From assembly GCA_016786725.1 (NCBI GenBank), contig JAEUVU010000007.1, positions 372,001-436,000 of the forward strand: DNA of 64,000 bases. Direction: 5' to 3'. The position numbers were made by a program, and so were the translations under genes. Source of the DNA: Ferruginibacter sp. (lineage in GTDB: Bacteria; Bacteroidota; Bacteroidia; Chitinophagales; Chitinophagaceae). Positions within the stretch are counted from its first letter, which is position 1, and every line of letters begins with the position of its first letter. Below the pieces are notes generated by a model. That model saw only the letters and a program-made list of their open reading frames with translations, made no database searches and was not told the origin of the DNA. Below are positions 9,350 through 17,226 of this stretch, piece after piece.

Positions 9350-11068
9350 ATGAAAAAATATTTTGTACCAATATTGATGCTGGCAAGTTTAGCCTCATCA
9401 GCCCAAACAAAATCGCCTGTAAAAGTTTCCGGCACTGCCGGCATTACTTACGAAGGTTATGGCCTCACACGCCGCCCTTCAGGCTGGACGGGTTATGGAC
9501 CCCGCCGCCCCTGGAACCAGGTACGATTTAATTTTGCTCCCACATTTCAGTTCGGCAAAAATTTTACGTTACCGGTTAATTTTAATTTCGCCGCTTTTCC
9601 TACCAATTTTGCCGGTCCTTATTCAGGTTTGGGAGCATCGGGAAAACAAAGTTTTAAACAGTTCATCACTAATCCCATGAACAACTTTAGCCTTAATCCA
9701 AAATATAAATGGGCCGAAGTACAGTTAGGAACACAGTATTTAAAATACTCTGATCTTTCAACAGGCGATGTAGGCATTTTTGGCGCAGGCTTTAGCCTGA
9801 GCCCTAAAAGTATCCGCATTAAATTTTTCACAGGCGTTTCGCAACAGGGAATTAATTATGCAGCAGGGCCGCCGGTTATTAATGGCGCTTATAAAAGAAA
9901 CCATTGGATGTTTCAGTTAGGTACTGAAAAGGAAGGACAATATTTATTTGCATTCAATATTGCCAAAGGGAAGGATAAAATATCTTCGGCAACACCAGCT
10001 ATTTCAGTAAGGCCGCAGGAAGGCCTGACCATGAGTTTTGTTGCAAATGTATTTGCAGAAAAAGGCTGGTATGTGAAAATGGAAGGAGCTCAATCTGTTT
10101 TTACAAAAGACCAGGCAAGCTCAACATCGTCAGCTACCAAATCATTAAAACCCTTTATTACAGGGCGTTTATCAACCATTACAGATTATGCTGGTCAGTT
10201 AGCTGTGGGTAAAAAGTCAACCAATTTTGATATAGGTGCTTCTGTAAAATATATTGGCGCTGGTTTTCAAACAACAGGCTATCCTTACCTGCAGCCAGAC
10301 CGGCTTGATTATACTTTAGATACACGCTTTAACGCCTGGAAAAGTAAAGAAGGTAATTTTAAAATGAATGTGATAGCAAGCGTTGGCCAGCGTGTGAATA
10401 ATTTGAGCGGCACTGCGGCCAGGGCAAAACAATTTTTAGGAAGCCTGAATTGGTTTACACAGTTTAATGATCACTGGTCGCTGAATGTTAACTACAATAA
10501 TTTTGGTTTTAATGCGCCACCCAGTGCAGGCAACCCATTCGGCATTAAAAATGTGAGCAACGATTTTGGTGTAAACCCGGTTTATACCTGGAGCAATACA
10601 AAGATGAGCCACATGCTCGGCATGAGTTATAACTATAGTAAGTATGATGAACGCAACGGATCAACCGGCGTAATTACAACCAATAACACACATACGGCAT
10701 TATTCACTTACGTGCCAGTATATTTTACAAAAGATATTTCGCCCGATTTTAGTGCCATGTACTTTTATAACGATGTGCCGCTGGCAAAGTTATCGTTGTT
10801 AACTATTTGTGCAGGATTAAGCAAACCCGTTGCTAAAAACAAAATAAAACTGCGTGGCCAGTTACAATATACACTTGGTAAATTAAACAGCTTTACTCCC
10901 AACAATAACCTCATTGCAAGTTGCAGTATTGACTGGATGCTTACCAAAAAATTAAGCTGGAATACTTATCTCACTACCAATTATTTTAAATATGGAAACG
11001 AAATAATCCCCAACGGTGCTAATTACTTAGAAAGTACCTGCAGAACCGGTTTACAATTAAAGTTTTAA
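9350..11068 (+). CDS. Outer-membrane beta-barrel protein, probable
   Basis: A 572-residue product with signal peptide (cleavage after SLASSAQ). The body is full of alternating aromatic and polar strands (VRFNFAPTFQFG, LPVNFNFAAF, WSLNVNYNNFGF) and ends in LQLKF, a terminal aromatic residue typical of barrels inserted by BamA. No plug domain or TonB box is seen, so it is not a TonB-dependent receptor. Position 5 bases after the large Cys-rich protein and 10 bases before the next gene places it inside the operon. It could anchor or export the neighbouring secreted proteins, but this is inference from context. A porin-like role is the alternative. Confidence 0.75.
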   Translation: MKKYFVPILMLASLASSAQTKSPVKVSGTAGITYEGYGLTRRPSGWTGYGPRRPWNQVRFNFAPTFQFGKNFTLPVNFNFAAFPTNFAGPYSGLGASGKQSFKQFITNPMNNFSLNPKYKWAEVQLGTQYLKYSDLSTGDVGIFGAGFSLSPKSIRIKFFTGVSQQGINYAAGPPVINGAYKRNHWMFQLGTEKEGQYLFAFNIAKGKDKISSATPAISVRPQEGLTMSFVANVFAEKGWYVKMEGAQSVFTKDQASSTSSATKSLKPFITGRLSTITDYAGQLAVGKKSTNFDIGASVKYIGAGFQTTGYPYLQPDRLDYTLDTRFNAWKSKEGNFKMNVIASVGQRVNNLSGTAARAKQFLGSLNWFTQFNDHWSLNVNYNNFGFNAPPSAGNPFGIKNVSNDFGVNPVYTWSNTKMSHMLGMSYNYSKYDERNGSTGVITTNNTHTALFTYVPVYFTKDISPDFSAMYFYNDVPLAKLSLLTICAGLSKPVAKNKIKLRGQLQYTLGKLNSFTPNNNLIASCSIDWMLTKKLSWNTYLTTNYFKYGNEIIPNGANYLESTCRTGLQLKF

Positions 11069-11078
11069 AAGTTCGATC

Positions 11079-11960
11079 ATGAAAAAAATAATCATAAGTA
11101 TCTCAACTATTTTGTGTGTAACCGTATGCTTTGCACAATTAAATGTTACACTATCAGTAAATCCAAGGCCTTCGGCAGCTTTAAGCGACTGGAGTTTTCG
11201 TAAAGATGTGCTCACCATCATCGTAACAAACCAAAGCCCGGTTGGTACGCCCATATCAGCAAAACTAAAAACAGAAATAAGAACAACTGATGGAACTGTT
11301 GTGGCAACAACTGATATCGGTAAAGTAGCGGTATCGGTTTTTAGTAACGGAAGCACCACAGTATTAAGCGCTGCAGAAGTTGTTAATTTAAGCACATTAA
11401 TATTCAAAGGTTCTTATCAGCCTAAATTAAACCGTACTGGTAAATTACCTGCCGGCAATTATCTCCTTGTTGTAAGGTACTATTTGCCAGATGGAATACA
11501 ACCATTATCTGAAGAAAGACGACAACCATTTTTTCTTGCTACACAACAATTGCCCGTTCTCATACTTCCTGCCGAAAATGCAAAACTTAATGCTGATATC
11601 GCACAAACGGCTATCACTTTCAGGTGGACGGCTTTAAACCCTGCACCTCAAACACCAGCTCGTTATCGCATCCAGGTTTTTGAGATATTGCAAAATCAGC
11701 AGGCAGTACAGGCGTTGAGAAGTAACCAGCCTTTGCTTGATAAGGAAGTGGTAGGAACTACACAGTTTGTATGGCGGCCCCAGCTTGATCTTAAAACTGA
11801 TTCTTTACGAAAATTTATCTGGAGCATTCAATGCTTTGATGATAAAGGCGAGCCTGTAGCAAGCGATAATGGCGAAGCAAGAAGTGAGTCCAAAACTTTT
11901 ATGATAATTGATAAACCGGCCGCTGACAGGCCGGGCAAGCTAATTAATTATGGTTTGTAA
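11079..11960 (+). CDS. Secreted FRWT-domain protein, paralogue of the N-terminal part of the first operon gene
   Basis: A 293-residue product with signal peptide (ISTILCVTVCFAQ). Residues about 125-150 contain LPAGNYLLVVRYY, matching PGTYELCVQFYN of the first gene. Residues about 185-260 contain ITFRWTALNPAPQTPARYRIQVFEI, matching ITFRWTPVLPKPKADVQYRVKVIEV. Both then have YIW/FIW-type strands. It lacks the Cys-rich C-terminal part of the first gene's product. Last gene of the operon, followed by a terminator hairpin. Probably an extracytoplasmic binding or structural partner of the same complex. No named family was recognised. Confidence 0.75.
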   Translation: MKKIIISISTILCVTVCFAQLNVTLSVNPRPSAALSDWSFRKDVLTIIVTNQSPVGTPISAKLKTEIRTTDGTVVATTDIGKVAVSVFSNGSTTVLSAAEVVNLSTLIFKGSYQPKLNRTGKLPAGNYLLVVRYYLPDGIQPLSEERRQPFFLATQQLPVLILPAENAKLNADIAQTAITFRWTALNPAPQTPARYRIQVFEILQNQQAVQALRSNQPLLDKEVVGTTQFVWRPQLDLKTDSLRKFIWSIQCFDDKGEPVASDNGEARSESKTFMIIDKPAADRPGKLINYGL

Positions 11961-11977
11961 AAATAAAAATAATAAAA

Positions 11978-12018
11978 ACCTGCCCGGTTGATTTACTGTA
12001 ACCCGGCAGGTCTTTTTG
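11978..12018. terminator. Intrinsic terminator between convergent genes
   Basis: ACCTGCCCGGTT and AACCCGGCAGGT form a 12-bp stem with one mismatch, followed by CTTTTTG on the plus strand. It closes the secreted-protein operon. The A-rich run on its left would let it also serve the minus-strand VOC gene. Confidence 0.8.
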
Positions 12019-12024
12019 TTTAAT

Positions 12025-12372
12025 TTACGCTCCTTCAATCAACCCCACCGCATTTCCCCAGGGATCAATAATTGTTGCAACTTTTATCCCTCCCCCCACA
12101 TCTGAAACTGGATACAAAACAGTTGCTCCTGCGGCCACTAATTTTTTAACGCAATTCTCAATTTCATCAACGGCCCAATGGCTTACGGTTTGATTGCCGG
12201 GTTTTACAGTTTCATCCTGTGGGTGTAAACCCAGTTCACAACCATTAAAATCAAAACCAACATAAAACACTTCATCAAAATAAGGTTGCACACCGGTTAA
12301 CTTGCTGTACCAGGTTTTGGCAGCCTGCATATCGGGTACATAGTAAATAACGGTTCTTAATTTTTTAAACAT
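12025..12372 (-). CDS. VOC family (glyoxalase/bleomycin-resistance fold) protein
   Basis: A 115-residue product starting MFKKLRTVIYYVPDM. It shows the layout of a vicinal-oxygen-chelate protein: a first strand with YYVPDMQAAKTWYSKLTGV, the FNGCELGLH strand, the HWAVDEIENCVKKLVAAGA strand-helix, and the closing ATIIDPWGNAVGLIE. His and Glu residues are available for metal binding. Substrate cannot be assigned. The start was placed at the second Met because the 14 codons upstream fall in a dispersed repeat (12379-12407). It is a single-gene unit convergent with the secreted-protein operon. Confidence 0.85.
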   Translation of the reverse strand: MFKKLRTVIYYVPDMQAAKTWYSKLTGVQPYFDEVFYVGFDFNGCELGLHPQDETVKPGNQTVSHWAVDEIENCVKKLVAAGATVLYPVSDVGGGIKVATIIDPWGNAVGLIEGA

Positions 12373-12378
12373 GGTAGC

Positions 12379-12407
12379 CACGGATTTCACAGATTTACAC
12401 GGATTAC
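12379..12407. repeat. CACGGATTT-type short repeat
   Basis: Three imperfect copies of a 9-10 base unit (CACGGATTT, CACAGATTT, ACACGGATTA) lie directly before the start of the VOC gene. Strings of this kind are common between genes in Bacteroidota (recollection, not checked). No function is apparent. Confidence 0.5.
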
Positions 12408-12442
12408 AATACAATTATTAAAAAGGACCTTAAATTTAAAAC

Positions 12443-12474
12443 AAAAGGAGAACGATTGCTCATTCTCCTTTTTA
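12443..12474 (-). terminator. Terminator of the ileS-dksA-like operon
   Basis: AAAAGGAGAA and TTCTCCTTTT form a perfect 10-bp stem around a 10-base loop, 24 bases past the stop codon of the DksA-like gene. The minus-strand read ends in a T-rich run. Confidence 0.8.
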
Positions 12475-12497
12475 TTTTTGAATTTTTACTTTTGAAT

Positions 12498-13385
12498 TTA
12501 TTTAGCTGCTCCCATCTTCGCTTCCATGCTCAATGTAGCGTGTGGTACTGCACGTAGACGGGCCTTGTCAATCAGCTGACCTGTTACACGGCAAATACCG
12601 TAAGTTTTATTTTCGATACGCATTACCGCTTTTTCCAGGTGATCTATAAAAGTGATCTGGCGGCTGGCCATCTGGCTAAGCTGTTCCCTTTCCATGCTCA
12701 TACTGCCATCTTCCATGGTCATGTAGCGGGCATCATCATTATCGCCGCCCATTTCATCCTTACGGGTAATTAAACCTTGCAAATAAGCCAGTTCTTTTTT
12801 AGCCGAATCAAGCTTGCGGTTAATGATCTCCCTAAACTCAGCCAGTTCAGCATCGCTGTAACGAACGATCGGTGAACCCGGGTCGTGTTTTGGCTGATCC
12901 AATACCGATTTGGTAAAATCAGGCTGATATTTGCGTGAGGTTTTTGTTGTTATTTTAGGCAACACAACCGGTTTAGCCGGAGTGATCTTGATATCTTTTG
13001 CTTTTTCTGGCGATTTTGCTTTTACGGGAGCAACTGCTTTTTCAGGGGCTTTTTTTGCCGCTGCCGGTTTCACTACCGGTTTTTTTTCTTCAACTTTCTT
13101 TTTCATAGGGGAGTTAACAACTTTTTTTGCAACAGGCTTAACCACAGGTTTTGCCGCTTTTTTTACAATAATTGCCTTTTTAGGGGCCTTTTTAACCACT
13201 TTTTCTACTTTTTTCTTAGCAATTGGCTTTGGTGCCGGTTTTTTTGCAACCGGTTTTTTAGGAGCAGGCTTTTTTGCCGGAGCCGCTTTTTTAACCGGCG
13301 CAGGTTTTTTAGCCGGAGCTGCTTTTTTAACTGGTTTTACCACCTTTTTTGCAGCGGGTTTAGCTGCTTTCTTCTTTGTAGCCAT
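12498..13385 (-). CDS. DksA/TraR-type regulator with histone H1-like Lys/Ala/Pro tail
   Basis: A 295-residue product in two parts. Residues 1-150 are almost only Lys, Ala, Pro and Val (repeats such as KKAAPAKKPAPVKKAAPAKK), as in histone H1 tails, and should bind DNA or RNA. Residues 165-295 match the TraR/DksA family: a coiled-coil region (FREIINRKLDSAKKELAYLQG) and the C-terminal YGICRVTGQLIDKARLRAVPHATLSMEAK. Only one of the usual zinc-binding Cys remains (C of GICRVTG), which I recall as usual for the Bacteroidota branch. DksA proteins bind the secondary channel of RNA polymerase and tune transcription during starvation. The gene starts 4 bases after ileS, so it is co-transcribed with it. 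Confidence 0.88.
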   Translation of the reverse strand: MATKKKAAKPAAKKVVKPVKKAAPAKKPAPVKKAAPAKKPAPKKPVAKKPAPKPIAKKKVEKVVKKAPKKAIIVKKAAKPVVKPVAKKVVNSPMKKKVEEKKPVVKPAAAKKAPEKAVAPVKAKSPEKAKDIKITPAKPVVLPKITTKTSRKYQPDFTKSVLDQPKHDPGSPIVRYSDAELAEFREIINRKLDSAKKELAYLQGLITRKDEMGGDNDDARYMTMEDGSMSMEREQLSQMASRQITFIDHLEKAVMRIENKTYGICRVTGQLIDKARLRAVPHATLSMEAKMGAAK

Positions 13386-13389
13386 ACTA

Positions 13390-16300
13390 TTATCCTTTTT
13401 TAAGTACGTTCACATGTAATATAGCATCATTCACTTCAATCTCGGTTCCGTTGTTAATGGAGGGTAAAAAAGCAAGCGAATCTGCCAGAATTTCGGCGCA
13501 AATATAGTCTTTATATTCAATTAAAGACGGTTGCAGTGCTGCATTTTCGCTAACTGTAACATCTATACGGTCGGTAAGGTTAAAACCACTATCCTTACGT
13601 AAATTCTGAACCCGGTTTACAAATTCCCTGGCGTCTCCTTCTTTCTTTAAAGTATCAGTAATTGTTATATCCAATGCCACTGTTAAAGAACCTTTTACGG
13701 CAACTTCATAGCCCGGTATCTCATCTGTTGATACTTCCAGGTCTTCTGCAGTGATGATAACCGGTTCTTCTTCGGGTTTGTGATCAGGATTTAATAAATA
13801 TTCACTTTCCAGCACTTTATCTATCATTGCATTATCAAAATCAGCAATTTGTTCGGCAGCCCATTTCATTTTTGGGCCAAGCCTTTTACCCAGTGTCTTA
13901 AAATTGGCCTTGGCTTTTTTCTTGATGAAATCATTATCTGCTCCCAAAACATCTACTTCTTTGATGTTGGTTTCGGCCTTAATGATATCTTCCACCTTTT
14001 TTATACGGTCTTCCATCAGGCTATCCATAGCCGGTATAAACACTTTTTGCAATGGCTGCCTTACCTTAAGATTTACTTTTTTGTTTTTGCGGAGAGATAA
14101 TATCAGCGAAGAAATGTCCTGCGCCAGTTGCATCCTTTTTTCAAGATCAACATCAATTACCGATTCATCAGCCTTTGGATAATCGGTATGATGTACCGAT
14201 TCATTTGCAAAGCGGTTTGAAACCGAATTCAGGTTATTAAACAACCAATCTGCAAAAAACGGAGCTACCGGTGCCATCAGTTTGCACAAAGTTTCTAAAC
14301 ATTCGTACAGGGTTTGATAAGCACAAATTTTATCATGCTCATACTCACCTTTCCAAAAGCGGCGGCGGCAAAGCCTCACGTACCAGTTACTCAAATGGCT
14401 GTCAACAAACCCTTCAATAGCACGGCCGGCCTGCGTTGGTTCGTAGGCATCAAAATTTTCTGCAGCTTCTTTTACTAATGAGTTAAGAGAAGAAAGTATC
14501 CATTGATCAATTTCAGGCCTTTCTTTTACAGGGATGTATGCTTCTTTAAAAGCAAATCCATCTACGTTTGCATACAGCGCAAAGAACTGGTAGGTATTAT
14601 ATAAGGTGCCGAAGAATTTGCGCTGCACTTCTTTAATACCTTCCACATCAAATTTCAAACTATCCCATGGTGATGCATTGGTGATGAGGTACCAGCGTGT
14701 GGCATCGGCGCCAAAACTATCAATGGTTGCAAAAGGATCAACAACATTGCCCAGGCGCTTACTCATTTTATTGCCCGCCTTGTCTAAAACCAAACCATTA
14801 CTTACTACAGTTTTGTAAGCAACAGAATCAAATAACAAAACACCCAATGCATGCAAAGTATAGAACCAACCTCTTGTCTGATCAACGCCCTCAGCAATAA
14901 AATCGGCCGGGAAGTTTGCTTCAAAAGTTTCTTTATTTTCAAACGGAAAATGCCATTGTGCGTAAGGCATGGCGCCGCTATCAAACCAAACGTCAATCAG
15001 GTCCGGCACACGTTTCATCGGCTTGCCGCTATCGCTTACTAAGGTAATATCGTCTACATAAGGTTTATGCAGATCGAGAATCCCATCATGTAAATAATGC
15101 TTGTTGGTTTCGCCACCTAACACTTCAGCCGATTTCTTTATTTCAGCATTTAATTCTTCTATAGAACCGATGCATTTTTCTTCTTCACCATCTTCTGTTT
15201 TCCAGATAGGAAGTGGAGTACCCCAGAACCTTGAACGGCTTAAATTCCAGTCAACCATATTCTCCAGCCAGTTACCAAAGCGGCCTGTGCCGGTGCTTGC
15301 AGGTTTCCAGTTGATGGTTTTGTTCAGTTCCACCATCCTGTCTTTTACAGCCGTGGTTCTGATGAACCATGCATCTAACGGATAATAGATAACTGGTTTA
15401 TCAGTTCTCCAGCAATGCGGATAATTGTGTTCGTATTTTTCAACTTTAAAAGCACGGTTCTCTAATTTGAGTTTTACGGCTATATCAACATTCACATCCA
15501 CGTAATCTTTTTCATCTTTATAGTTCTTTACATAGCGGCCGCTGAATTCGCCTACACCATCAACAAACTTGCCCTGCTTATCAACGAGGGTTAAAATACC
15601 GAGGTTGTTCTTTTGTCCAACCTTAAAGTCATCCGCACCAAAAGCAGGGGCAGTGTGTACAATACCGGTACCATCTTCTGTAGTAACAAAATCACCAGTA
15701 ATAACACGGAAAGGTTGAGCCCCGGGAGTTATTTCCTGTATCTTTTCTAAAGCGTTTGCTTCTGAGGGAAGCAGTTGCTCGTATTCGATTCCTTTAAGCT
15801 CTTTGCCCTTAAATTCAGCGATGATCTTCCAGGGTATGAGTTTTACTTCTATAGAGTAATTTTCAAAATCACCATTCTCACCTTCTGTCTTAAAATATTT
15901 GCTGATTAAATTTTTCGCAAGTATAACATTAATGGGAAGATGAGTGTAAGGGTTAAATGTTTGTACCAGAACATAGTCAATATTCGGCCCGACAGTCAAA
16001 CCCAGATTTGATGGAAGCGTCCATGGAGTGGTCGTCCACGCCATTAAAAATGCCTCTCCATCAAAGTTTTTAATTTTTACTTTTGAATTTTGACTTATGC
16101 GGAACATTGCAACTGCTGAAGTATCCTTCACATCCTTGTAAGTCCCCGGCTGGTTCAATTCATGGCTTGATAAACCCGTTCCCGCCGCAGGCGAATAAGG
16201 CTGTATGCTCACACTCTCATATAAATAACCTTTTTTGTATAGTTCACTTAAGCACCACCAAAGGCTTTCAACATAGTTGTTTTCAAACGTTACGTACGGG

Positions 16301-16743
16301 TTGTTCAGGTCAACCCAATAACCCATTTTCTGGGTGATGTCATCCCACTTATCTTTAAACCGCATCACCACTTCACGGCATTTCTTATTATAATCTTCTA
16401 CCGAAATTTTTACACCGATGTCTTCCTTTGTAATTCCCAGTTCTTTCTCAACACCCAGTTCAATAGGCAGTCCATGCGTATCCCAGCCGCCCTTGCGCTT
16501 TACCTGGAAACCCTGCATGGTTTTATAGCGGCAAACCAAATCCTTTAGTGTACGGGAGATTACGTGGTGAATACCGGGCATGCCATTGGCACTTGGCGGA
16601 CCCTCGTAAAATACAAAGGGAGGGAAACCTTCACGCAGGCTCACACTTTTTTCGAAAGTGTTCTCATTTTTCCATTTGGCCAGTATCTCCTCGCTGATGG
16701 AGGGAAGGTTTAATTGCTGATATTCAGTGTATTTGGCATTCAT
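13390..16743 (-). CDS. ileS: Isoleucine--tRNA ligase
   Basis: An 1117-residue class I aminoacyl-tRNA synthetase that charges tRNA-Ile. The HIGH-like motif is GIHH near residues 57-60, followed by WDTHGLPIELGVEKELG. The editing domain has TTTPWTLPSNLGL and GTGIVHTAPAFGADDF. The signature loop is KMSKRLGN near residue 660. The anticodon-binding domain and the long C-terminal extension fit the larger (eukaryote-like, type 2) IleRS seen in Bacteroidota. Type 2 enzymes are often less sensitive to mupirocin (family knowledge, not shown here). Near residues 218-224 an AT-rich 19-bp sequence shared with 12481-12499 is part of the coding region. Confidence 0.97.
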   Translation of the reverse strand: MNAKYTEYQQLNLPSISEEILAKWKNENTFEKSVSLREGFPPFVFYEGPPSANGMPGIHHVISRTLKDLVCRYKTMQGFQVKRKGGWDTHGLPIELGVEKELGITKEDIGVKISVEDYNKKCREVVMRFKDKWDDITQKMGYWVDLNNPYVTFENNYVESLWWCLSELYKKGYLYESVSIQPYSPAAGTGLSSHELNQPGTYKDVKDTSAVAMFRISQNSKVKIKNFDGEAFLMAWTTTPWTLPSNLGLTVGPNIDYVLVQTFNPYTHLPINVILAKNLISKYFKTEGENGDFENYSIEVKLIPWKIIAEFKGKELKGIEYEQLLPSEANALEKIQEITPGAQPFRVITGDFVTTEDGTGIVHTAPAFGADDFKVGQKNNLGILTLVDKQGKFVDGVGEFSGRYVKNYKDEKDYVDVNVDIAVKLKLENRAFKVEKYEHNYPHCWRTDKPVIYYPLDAWFIRTTAVKDRMVELNKTINWKPASTGTGRFGNWLENMVDWNLSRSRFWGTPLPIWKTEDGEEEKCIGSIEELNAEIKKSAEVLGGETNKHYLHDGILDLHKPYVDDITLVSDSGKPMKRVPDLIDVWFDSGAMPYAQWHFPFENKETFEANFPADFIAEGVDQTRGWFYTLHALGVLLFDSVAYKTVVSNGLVLDKAGNKMSKRLGNVVDPFATIDSFGADATRWYLITNASPWDSLKFDVEGIKEVQRKFFGTLYNTYQFFALYANVDGFAFKEAYIPVKERPEIDQWILSSLNSLVKEAAENFDAYEPTQAGRAIEGFVDSHLSNWYVRLCRRRFWKGEYEHDKICAYQTLYECLETLCKLMAPVAPFFADWLFNNLNSVSNRFANESVHHTDYPKADESVIDVDLEKRMQLAQDISSLILSLRKNKKVNLKVRQPLQKVFIPAMDSLMEDRIKKVEDIIKAETNIKEVDVLGADNDFIKKKAKANFKTLGKRLGPKMKWAAEQIADFDNAMIDKVLESEYLLNPDHKPEEEPVIITAEDLEVSTDEIPGYEVAVKGSLTVALDITITDTLKKEGDAREFVNRVQNLRKDSGFNLTDRIDVTVSENAALQPSLIEYKDYICAEILADSLAFLPSINNGTEIEVNDAILHVNVLKKG

Positions 16744-16764
16744 ATTTAAAAATGTTCCTGTATA

Positions 16765-16794
16765 AAATGGTCAGACCAGAGGGTCAGACCATTT
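16765..16794. repeat. Near-palindrome in the ileS leader
   Basis: AAATGGTC and GACCATTT form perfect 8-bp outer arms; the inside holds two direct copies of GGTCAGACC. It lies between the ileS promoter and its start codon, so it would be part of the mRNA leader. It may fold, but no T-box features are visible. Confidence 0.6.
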
Positions 16795-16802
16795 AAAGTG
16801 TG

Positions 16803-16829
16803 CAAAGGTACTAAAATAGCAGGGTTCAA
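16803..16829 (-). promoter_or_regulatory. ileS promoter
   Basis: On the minus strand TTG (16827-16829), a 16-base spacer and TACCTTTG (16803-16810) match the Bacteroidota -33 and -7 (TAnnTTTG) elements. The -7 box lies 60 bases before the ileS start codon. Confidence 0.7.
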
Positions 16830-17173
16830 GAATAAGAGCTGAGGTATTATTTAAAAGTGCATTTACAAGGCAAACTGGTAATAATACGAGGTGTTTTGCA
16901 TGATCTCACACCGTAAAAATTCATCTGCGGAGTTATCCACATTTCCGGCCTTTGGCATAGTATTGGCAACTATTTTACCCATACAGAGATCAATATTTAT
17001 TAAAAATATAGCGAAGATTTTTGCTGGTTTAGGGTTTTATTAGGGTAAAAGACGGGGGTATTCTTATTCCCGTCTTACTTTTCAAAAATTAAGATTTAGA
17101 AAAATATAAGTTCCGCTTTAGTATCCGATAAAAACAACAAACAATATCTTTAAAAACAAGAACAAGCACAAAC
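16830..17173. other. Non-coding stretch upstream of ileS
   Basis: No credible gene is seen on either strand. It holds a single exact DnaA-box-like TTATCCACA at 16933-16941, and a hairpin with 8-bp arms AAGACGGG/CCCGTCTT at 17049-17076. The remainder is AT-rich. An unannotated small RNA cannot be excluded. Confidence 0.5.
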
Positions 17174-17210
17174 AAAGGCATCCGCCACCTGGCGGATGCC
17201 TTTAAATTTT
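17174..17210 (-). terminator. Terminator after the DUF6607-like gene
   Basis: AAAGGCATCCGCC and GGCGGATGCCTTT form a perfect 13-bp stem with a 4-base loop, ending 24 bases beyond the minus-strand stop codon at 17227. The exit on that strand is T/G-rich. Confidence 0.85.
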
Positions 17211-17226
17211 ATCCTGTTTATTTACT

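Noticed and set aside
12931..13419. 162-codon open frame on the plus strand opposite the DksA-like gene
   Set aside because: It is the complement of the Lys/Ala-rich tail, giving an artificial Phe/Ala/Gly-rich protein; the minus-strand gene explains the sequence.
16765..16829. Possible T-box or other riboswitch in the ileS leader
   Set aside because: The leader is only about 60 bases and shows no T-box sequence (TGGN loop pair); T-box regulation is also not typical of Bacteroidota.
16933..16941. Exact DnaA-box-like TTATCCACA, with gyrB in the same window
   Set aside because: Only one such box was seen, with no cluster, no AT-rich unwinding region beside it and no dnaA or dnaN gene; not enough for an origin.
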